40,444 nucleotides of DNA from Vicinamibacteraceae bacterium (lineage in GTDB: Bacteria; Planctomycetota; Phycisphaerae; Phycisphaerales; UBA5793), in contig WYBR01000002.1 of assembly GCA_011525805.1 (NCBI GenBank), positions 1 to 40,444 of the forward strand. Reading direction: 5' to 3'. Below the pieces are notes generated by a model that saw only the letters and a program-made list of their open reading frames with translations, was not told the DNA's origin and made no database searches. The position numbers and the translations under genes are program-made. Below are positions 1-6,857 of this stretch, piece by piece. Numbering within the stretch: position 1 is the stretch's first letter; each line of letters begins with the position of its first letter.

Positions 1-118
1 ACCACTTGACGAGCAGCACCGGCGGATCACCCGCGCGAGGCATGTCTGGCGCTCCCCCGAAACGCGGGCCGCGCGGCTTGCGCCGCGCGGCCTCGGACAA
101 GGGTCCAAGGGCAAGAGG

Positions 119-1093
119 TCAGAGGGCTTTCGCGGGGCGCTTGCGCCGCAGCGCCAGACCGGGGACTCCTGTCATCACGAGCAGTCCCGTGCCGGGCTCG
201 GGGACGAGACTCGCGACACGAAAACCGACGTAGTAGCCCTCGAACGTCGGGCCGTAGAGGATCGGGGACGACGCGGCGAGGTAGCCGGCGTAGCCGTACC
301 AGCTCCCGCCCCGGAAGCCCCGGTACGAGCCGTACACGATCTCCTCGTTCCACTCCGACACGTTCCCGCCCTGGTCATACGTGCCGTAGGGGCTGTCCGA
401 GAGACCGTAGGCACCAGCGTCCGTGAGCACGGACCCCGCGCCAGCACAGTTCGCCGAGTTCCCGGTATCCGAGCCCGGCGCGACGCAGCCCGTCATGCTG
501 TTCGTCCCCGTCGGGTAGTCGAAATAGACACCGCCGGGGCTGTAGTACGCCGCCTTGTACCACTCGTTCTCGCTGGGAAGAACGATGTTGGCGCCGGCGT
601 TGCGCGTGACCGTCAGGCCGTTGTTCGGCGTCGCCGTCCCGCCGAGCAGCGTGTACGCGCCCGTCTCCGTGCTCGCGCTTCCCTGCCCGTTGTTCAGCCA
701 GTTCGCGAAGCGCAGCGAGTCGTAGAACGACACGTACGTCACCGGCTTGTTCGCGAAACCGGGCTTCACCGCGTAGCTGTAGCTGCCCGAGGAGCCACTC
801 CGCGTGATGCCACCGAAGGTCGCGCTGCTACCCATTCCCGTGTTGTAGAGGCCGAGCGGGTCCGCAGCCGCCTTCGCGTTGAGCAACTCCGCGTACTGGG
901 CGTTCGTCACCTCGTACTTCGAGATCCAGTAGTCGTACGAGACCGAGCCGCAGTTGGCCGCGTAGCAGTTGCTCGAGGGGGTATCGGCCGGGTTGCCCGC
1001 GTTGCCGATCGGCACCCAGTCGATGATCACGGTGGCCGAGGCCGGGGTCGCGAGCAGCGCGGCGAGTGCCGCGAGGAGCAGGGATTGGCGCAA
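119..1093 (-). CDS. Secreted FGE-sulfatase-fold protein with PEP-CTERM sorting signal
   Basis: A 324-residue protein. Residues 1-20 form a signal peptide ending in ATPASA. Residues about 22-295 have the formylglycine-generating-enzyme/sulfatase-modifying fold, seen as YEVTNAQYAELLN near the start, LPSENEWYKAAYY in the middle, then GGNVSEWNEE, FRGGSW and a final VGFRVA. The tail, about 297-320, is a PEP-CTERM signal: VPEPGTG, a hydrophobic stretch, then RRKR. Active FGE enzymes carry a cysteine pair after the GGSW motif. Here that stretch reads WYGYAGYLAASS with no cysteine, so sulfatase activation is unlikely and a structural or extracellular-matrix role is more probable. PEP-CTERM proteins are known to be handled by an exosortase, which is not in this window. 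The chosen start is TTG, with AAGGAAG six bases upstream. Fold and sorting signal are clear; function is unknown. Confidence 0.85.
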   Translation of the reverse strand: MRQSLLLAALAALLATPASATVIIDWVPIGNAGNPADTPSSNCYAANCGSVSYDYWISKYEVTNAQYAELLNAKAAADPLGLYNTGMGSSATFGGITRSGSSGSYSYAVKPGFANKPVTYVSFYDSLRFANWLNNGQGSASTETGAYTLLGGTATPNNGLTVTRNAGANIVLPSENEWYKAAYYSPGGVYFDYPTGTNSMTGCVAPGSDTGNSANCAGAGSVLTDAGAYGLSDSPYGTYDQGGNVSEWNEEIVYGSYRGFRGGSWYGYAGYLAASSPILYGPTFEGYYVGFRVASLVPEPGTGLLVMTGVPGLALRRKRPAKAL

Positions 1094-1198
1094 GGTAGGC
1101 TTCCTTTGCTGGCGGAGTACTTGTGCACCAGCACGGAAGCGCCCGCACCGCGCGGGCGCACGCCTTCCCGCCCCTACACAAATTCAAGTAGCGCGCCG

Positions 1199-1260
<62 letters not shown>

Positions 1261-1565
1261 TTTTGAAATCAAAGGGTTGGCCGCTTCGGCCCGCGCGCGA
1301 CCCCGCGCCGCTCACCGAGGCGTGACGGAACCGCTTTGCCGAAACTGGGAACGCGCGTTCCTACGAGCGCGCGGAGGACGCCGAGGCCCGACACCTGGTC
1401 ACGACACCCGCGCGTCCGCAGATCTCTGGTGACACCGAACGCGGCGGCGGCACCAACGCGCCCTCCGGCCGTACAACCCCGGACCGGGTCCGGGCCGACA
1501 GGAGGAACGGGACGGGTGGGGGCGAGCACGGTCGAGCCGAACGCGCGACGCGGTTCCTGCCTGTT

Positions 1566-1599
1566 TGTTTGGCCCGGCAGAGTGTTTGGCCCGGCAGAG
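1566..1599. repeat. 17-bp perfect tandem duplication
   Basis: TGTTTGGCCCGGCAGAG occurs twice in a row, at 1566-1582 and 1583-1599, about 80 bases before the likely start of the antiporter gene. It may lie in that gene's leader. No function can be read from it. Confidence 0.9.
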
Positions 1600-1675
1600 C
1601 GCCTCGTCGGCGCGATGCGACTCGAGTTCGGATAAGCTGCGCGGCTGCTTTGCGACCCTCGGGGGATGTGCAGTC

Positions 1676-2917
1676 TTGTCGAACTTCGAACTGTCGATCG
1701 CGCTCTTTCTGCAGTTCGCCATCATCCTGGCCGCCTGCCGGCTGGTCGGTTTCCTGGTGCGGCCGCTCGGACAGCCGCAGGTCGTGGCCGAGATGATCAC
1801 CGGGGTGCTGCTCGGACCGTCGCTCTTCGGCCTCGTCGCCCCCGGCCTCCAGGCCCAGCTCTTCCCCAGCGAGAGCCTGCCGATCATCTACAGCATCGCC
1901 CAGATGGGGCTGGTGCTCTACATGTTCCTGATCGGCCTCGAGTTCGACCTCGAGCTCATCCGCAAACGGCTGAAAAGCGCGGTCTTCGTCTCCTGGGCGG
2001 GGATCGTCACGCCGTTCACCCTCGGTGCTCTCCTCGCCTGGGGCCTGATGGACCGTTTCCCGCTCTTCGCGCCTGGCGTGAAGGTCTGGGAGGCAGCGCT
2101 CTTCCTCGGTTCGGCGATGTCGATCACCGCCTTCCCGATGCTGGCGCGGATCATCTCGGAGCGCGGACTCTCGGGGACTGCGCTGGGGACGCTCGCGCTC
2201 GCCGCCGGCGCGCTCGACGACGCGGCGGCCTGGTGCCTGCTCGCGGTGGTGCTGGCGAGCTTCACCGGCAAGATGTCGATCGCGCTGCTGGCGCTCTTCG
2301 GCGGGGCGTCCTACGGCCTGTTCATGTTCACCGTCGGCCGCAAGCTCCTGGCGAAGCTCTTCGCCTGGCTCCTGGCGCTGCCGTCGCGCGAGCCGCTGGT
2401 GCTGCCGGCCGCTCTCACCCTGCTGATGCTCGCCGCCTGGTTCACCGACCGGCTCGGCATCTACGCGGTGTTCGGCGCCTTCATCCTCGGCGCCGCGATG
2501 CCGCGGGGATTGCTGCAGAAGCGACTCGAGAGCCAGATCGGCCCGCTCACCACGGTCTATCTGCTGCCGATGTTCTTCATCAATTCGGGGTTGAGCACGA
2601 AGTTCTCGCTGATCGCCTCACCGGTGATGCTGGGCATCGCGGCTCTGCTGCTGGTGGCGGCGATCGCCGGCAAGGGGATCGCCTGCGGCCTCGCGGCGCG
2701 CTTCGCCGGCGAGTCGAGCAAGGACGCCCTCGCGATCGGCGCGCTCATGAACTCGCGCGGACTGATGGAGCTGATCCTGCTCAACATCGGTTACGAGCGC
2801 GGCATGATCACGCAGACGCTGTTCACGATCCTGGTGATCATGGCGGTCGTGACGACGATCATGGCCGTGCCGCTGTTCAATCGCGTCTACCGCCCCGGCG
2901 ACGCCGCACCGGCCTGA
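1676..2917 (+). CDS. CPA2-family monovalent cation/proton antiporter (KefB/NapA-like)
   Basis: An integral membrane protein of about 413 residues with roughly twelve hydrophobic segments along its whole length. Family features are seen at LVGFLVRPLGQPQVVAEMITGVLLGPS near the N terminus (only partly quoted as a motif: GQPQVVAEMITGVLLGPS), the GLEFDLELI segment after the third helix, and ALDDAAAW in the middle, which corresponds to the conserved acidic pair of CPA2 exchangers. It ends soon after the membrane domain, so it lacks the TrkA-N/RCK regulatory domain of full KefB/KefC proteins. Known relatives exchange Na+ or K+ for protons. The frame is open further upstream, but TTG at 1676 follows GGGGGA at a suitable distance and begins the first helix directly, so I prefer it. 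Substrate ion cannot be decided. Confidence 0.85.
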   Translation: MSNFELSIALFLQFAIILAACRLVGFLVRPLGQPQVVAEMITGVLLGPSLFGLVAPGLQAQLFPSESLPIIYSIAQMGLVLYMFLIGLEFDLELIRKRLKSAVFVSWAGIVTPFTLGALLAWGLMDRFPLFAPGVKVWEAALFLGSAMSITAFPMLARIISERGLSGTALGTLALAAGALDDAAAWCLLAVVLASFTGKMSIALLALFGGASYGLFMFTVGRKLLAKLFAWLLALPSREPLVLPAALTLLMLAAWFTDRLGIYAVFGAFILGAAMPRGLLQKRLESQIGPLTTVYLLPMFFINSGLSTKFSLIASPVMLGIAALLLVAAIAGKGIACGLAARFAGESSKDALAIGALMNSRGLMELILLNIGYERGMITQTLFTILVIMAVVTTIMAVPLFNRVYRPGDAAPA

Positions 2918-3487
2918 TGGGCGGCGCGGGACACACGTCCCCTCTCGAGTCTGCGCGTCGGACACCCGCTCGCCCGAGCGCCGAGTGCACCTGCGCCCGG
3001 CGGCTCCGTCGGCCGCAGGCAGCCGCTCGGCACCGAAGTGATTGCCTCAGGGACCTGCCTCGAAGCCGCCGAGACATTCCTCGGGGTCGGGGATGGCTGG
3101 GGCCGTGGGTGGAGACCGGCCCCCGCGGGAGTAGACGGAACGGACCTGATCGGACCTGAATGAAAGGATCGCACTGTTCGTCCTGTCCGCCGCGATGGCT
3201 CCGCCGCTGGCACCGGCGAACTGGTTCGCAGCAACGGAGCGGGCCGCCGACCTGCCGATTTCCACGAGTAGCGCGAAAGTTTTTCCCATAACTATGAAAA
3301 GCTTTTCCCGCCGCGTCACGAGCGGACCCGGTGCACTCCAGGGAATTCAGCGACTTACGGAGTGCCTTGCCCCGGCATGCGAGTTGCAGGTTCTTTTGGC
3401 GGGGAAGGGAACGCGCTGCGCGCATTGGCCGCAACGGTCGCCCCCCCTCGCTGAGCTGGCGAACTTATGACAAGGGGGACGCGTTCC
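2918..3487. other. Intergenic region, no gene recognised
   Basis: About 570 bases between the antiporter and the PEP-CTERM gene. Frames on both strands give Arg/Pro-rich peptides without family motifs. The stretch around 3270-3310 is locally AT-rich (AAAGTTTTTCCC, ATGAAAAGCTTTTCCC) compared with its surroundings and could hold the promoter of the downstream gene. No confident element was found. Confidence 0.5.
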
Positions 3488-4310
3488 GTGAAGATCAGTA
3501 CTCGCATGGCTGGCGGTCTTACTGGCCCTGAGCTGCGCCGCGCCGTGAAGCTCGGATCGTTCGTCCTGGCCTTGGTGCTGGGCACGAGCAGCGGGGCTTC
3601 GGCCACTCCGTTCTACGACTCCTTCGGTCCTCTCCCCGAAGCAAACTGGGGGGGGCGTTGGTATCCCCAACGATGCGGTAACGGCCTCCAGGCAGTTCTA
3701 TGACGGCAGCAATGTCCTGATCACCATCGCGATGAACGCCCACGGGCGATACTCCAACCCCGACGTGACCAACGACGGCGCCGGAACTTATTTCGCGGGT
3801 CCGGGGAGCAACACCGGCGGCGCCGGGGAGAGTTCGACCACGGGCGCCCTCTGGAACTTCAACACATTCATCAAGGTCGAGGGCTTCAACGGTGCGACGC
3901 CCAAGCTCACCGACTATCAGTTCAATTTGTACTACGACTTCGACCCGGGCCTGGATACGCCGTTCGGCTCCTTGGGTGTCGTCAACCTGACGCAGGTAGT
4001 CGCGCTTTCGCCAACTCCGGGAGCAACGCTCGCGCAAGAATCCCAAAATCTCCTCTTTGGATACCTTGCCGTCCCCATTGCTGGGATCGTGACGCCGCCG
4101 GCGGGTAGCTTCGACCCCAACGCTCTCGGTGAGTACAACTTCGGTATCCAGGTCAGCAAAGGCGGGTGGTATCTCGACGGCCTCGCGATGGACGTGCAAG
4201 TCGTGCCCGAGCCCGCGACCGCCGTTCTCCTCGGCGTGGGCTTGATGGGCTTGGCGGCGAAGCGGCGCAAGAGCCAGGCGAACCTGGAGCTCCGAGCGAA
4301 GTTGGCCTGA
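3488..4310 (+). pseudogene. PEP-CTERM secreted protein, reading frame broken at a G8 tract
   Basis: The gene starts at GTG 3488, nine bases after AAGGGGGA. The first frame encodes a signal peptide (LGSFVLALVLGTSSGASA) and the mature start TPFYDSFGPLPEANWGG. At the run of eight G (3648-3655) the frame then runs into unrelated sequence and stops at 3703. Removing one G restores NWGGVGIPNDAVTASRQF and continues in the second frame to the stop at 4310, with a final PEP-CTERM signal: VPEPATA, a hydrophobic helix, then KRRK. The repaired product would be about 273 residues. Its NWGGxGIPNDAV motif is frequent in secreted PEP-CTERM proteins of unknown role. The break could be a sequencing indel, a real mutation or slipped-strand phase variation. 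A strong hairpin follows the stop. Confidence 0.8.
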
Positions 4311-4320
4311 TTTTCGGTCC

Positions 4321-4357
4321 CGTGCGCCCATCGTCCCCTCGGAGCGATGGGCGCACG
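4321..4357 (+). terminator. Perfect 13-bp stem hairpin after the PEP-CTERM gene
   Basis: CGTGCGCCCATCG (4321-4333) and CGATGGGCGCACG (4345-4357) are exact reverse complements around an 11-base loop, starting ten bases after the stop codon. No T tract follows, so it is either a Rho-independent-like stem lacking the U run or a transcript-stabilising hairpin. Confidence 0.6.
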
Positions 4358-4424
4358 TGTAACGGATTGAAATTGCGCCCCGCTTGTTTGTCCTCTGTCC
4401 GCTCCGCGGCTACTGGCGCGTAAG

Positions 4425-4502
4425 GACGAAGACGCGGGCGATCGAGGTCCGATCGCGCCGGAAGTGGCAACTCGTCCGAGGACTTCGCCCGCGGAGGACC
4501 GT
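4425..4502 (+). repeat. Direct repeat copy 1, about 78 bp, flanking fdhA
   Basis: This stretch matches 6064-6142 in the same orientation with about 80-85 percent identity by eye. The shared core includes GAGGTCCGAT, CGCCGGAAGTG, CAACTC, CCGAGG and CGGAGGAC. The MFS gene scrap abuts it directly. The element is not recognised: it may be the end of a mobile element or a small non-autonomous repeat. Confidence 0.75.
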
Positions 4503-4650
4503 AGTCGGCCACAGCACGCCCGCGTAAATACCGCCGACGATGCGGAAGGCGATGACGACCGCATAGGATGACGAGAGGCCGACGACGCGATTGGAGGCCG
4601 CGAACCCGATCGGCAGCGCCACCAGCAACGTTTTGCGGTGGAAGGTTTCC
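4503..4650 (-). pseudogene. Internal fragment of an MFS transporter gene
   Basis: On the minus strand this scrap encodes KTLLVALPIGFAASN, VVGLSSSYAVVIA, RIVGGI and AGVLWP. That is the same segment as residues about 80-125 of the intact MFS protein encoded at 27468-28673 (KTLLMALLIGFAASN, VVGLSSSYAVIIA, RIVGGI, AGVMWP). At DNA level I count about 15 mismatches over roughly 130 bases. There is no start, no N-terminal helix and nothing after the fourth helix, so it is a dead remnant. It lies between fdhA and one of the 78-bp repeats. Confidence 0.8.
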
Positions 4651-4718
4651 GTAGCTGCGATTGTTTCCCTTGTCGGAGCCGTCCGTCCGCCGAATGCGGA
4701 ATCTACTGTCGCGCGTTT

Positions 4719-5927
4719 CTATCCGGCGTTCTTCAGGACACCATGCGGATCGATGAGGAACTTCTTGGCGACGCCCTCGTCGAAGTCGGCGTAGCCGCGC
4801 GGGGCTTCGTCGAGCGTGATGACCGTGACGTTCACCGCTTTGGCGATCTGGATCCGGTCGTGCAGGATGGCCATCATGAGCTTTCGGTTGTACTTCAGCA
4901 CCGGCGTCTGTCCGGTATGCAGCGAGTGGCTCTTGGCCCAGCCGAGCCCGAAGCGGATCGACAGCGCCCCCTTGCGGGCTGCGGCGTCCTTCGAGCCGGG
5001 GTCATCGGTGACGTAGAGGCCGGGGATCCCGATCGAGCCGCCCGGGCGCGTGATCTCCATCGCGGCGTTGAGCACGACCGCGGGCGCTTCGGTGTTCGCT
5101 TCCGCGCCGTGCCCGCGCGCCTCGAAGCCGACGCAATCGACCGCGCTGTCCACTTCGGGCACGCCGAGGATCTGCGCGACCTTGTCGGCGAGAGAGCCGG
5201 TTTCCGCGAGGTTCACGGTCTCGCAGCCGAAGGTACGCGCGTGCGCGAGCCGCCGCTCGTTCATGTCGCCGACGATGACGACCGCAGCGCCCAGCAACTG
5301 CGCCGACACGGCGGCCGCGAGGCCGACTGGCCCGGCGCCGGCGATGTACACCGTCGAACCGGGGCCGACGCCCGCCGTGACGGCGCCGTGATAGCCGGTG
5401 GGCAGAATGTCGCTCAGACAGGTCAGGTCACGGATCTTCGCCATGGCCTGGTCCTTGTCGGGGAATTTGAGGAGGTTGAAGTCGGCGTACGGGATCATGA
5501 TGTACTCGGCCTGTCCTCCCACCCAGCCGCCCATGTCCACATAGCCGTACGCGCCGCCTGCCCGCTCGGGATTGACGGTGAGGCAAATGCCGGTCTGCTG
5601 CTCCCTGCAGGTTCGACAGCGGCCGCAGGCGACGTTGAATGGAACCGAGACGAGGTCGCCAACCTCGAGGAACTCGACATCGCGTCCAGCTTCGATGATC
5701 TCCCCTGTGATCTCGTGACCCAGCACCAGGCCGATAGGAGCCGTGGTACGGCCCCGCACCATGTGCTGATCACTGCCGCAGATGTTCGTGGCGACAATCT
5801 CGAGGATCACGCCGTGCTCGGCTTGTTTGCCCTGGGGATTCACGAGCTTGGGAAAGTCGATGCCCTCCACCTCCACCTTGCCCGGGCCTTTGTACACGAC
5901 GCCCCGATTGGTTGACGTGCTCGCCAT
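4719..5927 (-). CDS. fdhA: Glutathione-independent formaldehyde dehydrogenase
   Basis: Zinc-dependent medium-chain dehydrogenase of 402 residues, very close in length and sequence to the Pseudomonas putida enzyme. That enzyme oxidises formaldehyde to formate with bound NAD and no glutathione. Visible catalytic-zinc ligands are Cys50 (TNICGSDQHM), His71-Glu72 (LGHEITG) and Asp173 (LSDILPTGYHG). The structural-zinc cysteines are 101, 104, 107 and 115. Both sets match the family spacing. The Rossmann motif GAGPVGLAAA follows near residue 195. ATG 5927 is preceded by GGAGAAGGAG. The gene stands alone on the minus strand, bracketed by two 78-bp direct repeats and an MFS scrap, which suggests it arrived as a mobile unit. 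It is one of two formaldehyde routes in the window; the other is frmA-fghA. Confidence 0.93.
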   Translation of the reverse strand: MASTSTNRGVVYKGPGKVEVEGIDFPKLVNPQGKQAEHGVILEIVATNICGSDQHMVRGRTTAPIGLVLGHEITGEIIEAGRDVEFLEVGDLVSVPFNVACGRCRTCREQQTGICLTVNPERAGGAYGYVDMGGWVGGQAEYIMIPYADFNLLKFPDKDQAMAKIRDLTCLSDILPTGYHGAVTAGVGPGSTVYIAGAGPVGLAAAVSAQLLGAAVVIVGDMNERRLAHARTFGCETVNLAETGSLADKVAQILGVPEVDSAVDCVGFEARGHGAEANTEAPAVVLNAAMEITRPGGSIGIPGLYVTDDPGSKDAAARKGALSIRFGLGWAKSHSLHTGQTPVLKYNRKLMMAILHDRIQIAKAVNVTVITLDEAPRGYADFDEGVAKKFLIDPHGVLKNAG

Positions 5928-5986
5928 GCGTGCTTCTCCTTCTCCATGTCCAGGCGACGATCGGATCGAGCCTCAGCGCGGAGTGT

Positions 5987-6014
5987 GATCCCCCATGCAT
6001 GATCCCCCATGCAT
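5987..6014. repeat. 14-bp tandem repeat with ATGCAT palindromes
   Basis: GATCCCCCATGCAT is repeated exactly at 5987-6000 and 6001-6014, about 60-90 bases upstream of the fdhA start. Each copy ends in the self-complementary hexamer ATGCAT. It could be an operator pair for fdhA or a replication-slippage product. Confidence 0.8.
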
Positions 6015-6063
6015 GAGGATGGCCGTGGTCAGCTCGGCACTCACTGATCACATGGTTCGATGA

Positions 6064-6142
6064 GAACTACGCGGGCGAGTGAGGTCCGATACCGCCGGAA
6101 GTGACAACTCACCCGAGGGCTTCGGCCTCGGAGGACGGTCGA
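6064..6142 (+). repeat. Direct repeat copy 2, about 78 bp, flanking fdhA
   Basis: Partner of 4425-4502 in the same orientation. The two copies bracket fdhA and the MFS scrap at a distance of about 1.6 kb. On the minus strand both can be read as VLRGRSPR, SCHFRR and RTS, but a stop on the plus strand and the lack of a family match argue against a conserved protein. Confidence 0.75.
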
Positions 6143-6305
6143 CGACCGTCTCGCCGATCGGGCCGGCATCGGCGAGACGCTGGAAGGGGGAGACCGACCT
6201 CGCAGCCTCTCGCGGTGGCTCGAGACGCGAGGATGCTCCCGATCCGGATCCTCGTTGCGGAGTGCGCCGGCGAGAGAATCCGGACCGGGAGCGGGAGTCG
6301 ATGCG

Positions 6306-6449
6306 CTACTGGCATGCGGGGTGGCCGCAGACACAGAGGTCGCCCTGGCGGCGCTGCGCAGCGGCCTCACAGGCCTCCGAGCAATCCGGAGATCCCTCCC
6401 GCGCGAGGCATCGACACGATCCGTGGCAGCAGCGTTCGGCGCCGGTCAT
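6306..6449 (-). CDS. Small bacterial metallothionein (SmtA/BmtA-like)
   Basis: A 47-residue peptide with nine cysteines (7, 8, 12, 14, 23, 27, 39, 41, 46) and two histidines. The order CCHGSCRC, then CSEAC, then CVCGHPAC matches prokaryotic metallothioneins, which have CxxCxC near the start, YCSEAC in the middle and CGHxGC at the end. Such proteins bind Zn, Cd or Cu(I) through cysteine thiolates in the cytoplasm. ATG 6449 has a strong ribosome-binding site (AGGGGAGGGA) seven bases upstream. Downstream of, and on the same strand as, the CopB-type ATPase, it makes a metal-handling pair: one sequesters, one exports. The gap of about 400 bases between them leaves co-transcription open. The usual aromatic residue before CSEAC is replaced by Pro-Asp. 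Confidence 0.75.
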   Translation of the reverse strand: MTGAERCCHGSCRCLAREGSPDCSEACEAAAQRRQGDLCVCGHPACQ

Positions 6450-6857
6450 CTCGTCCCTCCCCTGCCATCGCAAAGCAAGGATCGGGCCAGGGGTGAGAAC
6501 CCCCTCCAGCGTCCTCCGCGTGCCCCGTTCGAGCTGTAAATCGCAGAATCGACGCACCTGCGTGCAAGATCGGGTACGGCTGCTCGAGTCCGGCGCGATT
6601 CGATCCGCGGCGCGGTGACGATGAAGCAGCGAGAGCCGCGCGGTGAAGGTGGCTCCTTGCTTGCTCTCCTCGCGGGCACGAAGCAGCCGGAAGGAGCAAG
6701 ACCATGGGACAAATGATTTGTGGGCTGATGACCGGCAGGCCCGTCGCACTCGATGTGCTCGTCCCAGCGCCGCAGCAGAGAGGCGGCGGAAGCATTCTCC
6801 GAGAGGAACGGAAGGTCGCGCTGAAACCTCGTTGACGCGGTCGATTCGTTCTGATGG
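6450..6857. other. Gap between copper ATPase and metallothionein
   Basis: About 400 bases. The minus strand has a long open frame across it, but its translation is Arg/Ser-rich and low in family signal, so I do not call it. The plus strand has one small frame with a good ribosome-binding site, listed separately. A promoter for the metallothionein is expected here. Confidence 0.4.
6704..6835 (+). CDS. Possible 43-residue ORF of unknown function
   Basis: ATG 6704 follows GGAAGGAG at seven bases, a better ribosome-binding site than chance usually gives. The frame starts MGQMICGLMTG and ends with a basic tail, KVALKPR. I recognise no family. It could be the truncated head of a lost gene, since the start signal is good but the product is short. 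It is antisense to nothing annotated. Confidence 0.2.
   Translation: MGQMICGLMTGRPVALDVLVPAPQQRGGGSILREERKVALKPR

Larger units (their letters stand above)
5928..6305. other. Intergenic region upstream of fdhA
   Basis: It holds the fdhA promoter side, a 14-bp tandem repeat and the second 78-bp repeat, listed separately. The remainder up to the metallothionein stop gives no recognisable product on either strand. Confidence 0.5.

Noticed and set aside
1666..3159. Long plus-strand frame of 497 codons over the antiporter gene
   Set aside because: Arg/Pro/Ala-rich shadow of the antiporter in another frame; no family motif.
4638..5915. 425-codon plus-strand frame opposite fdhA
   Set aside because: Antisense shadow: high GC third positions of fdhA keep the opposite frame open. 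fdhA has all zinc ligands.
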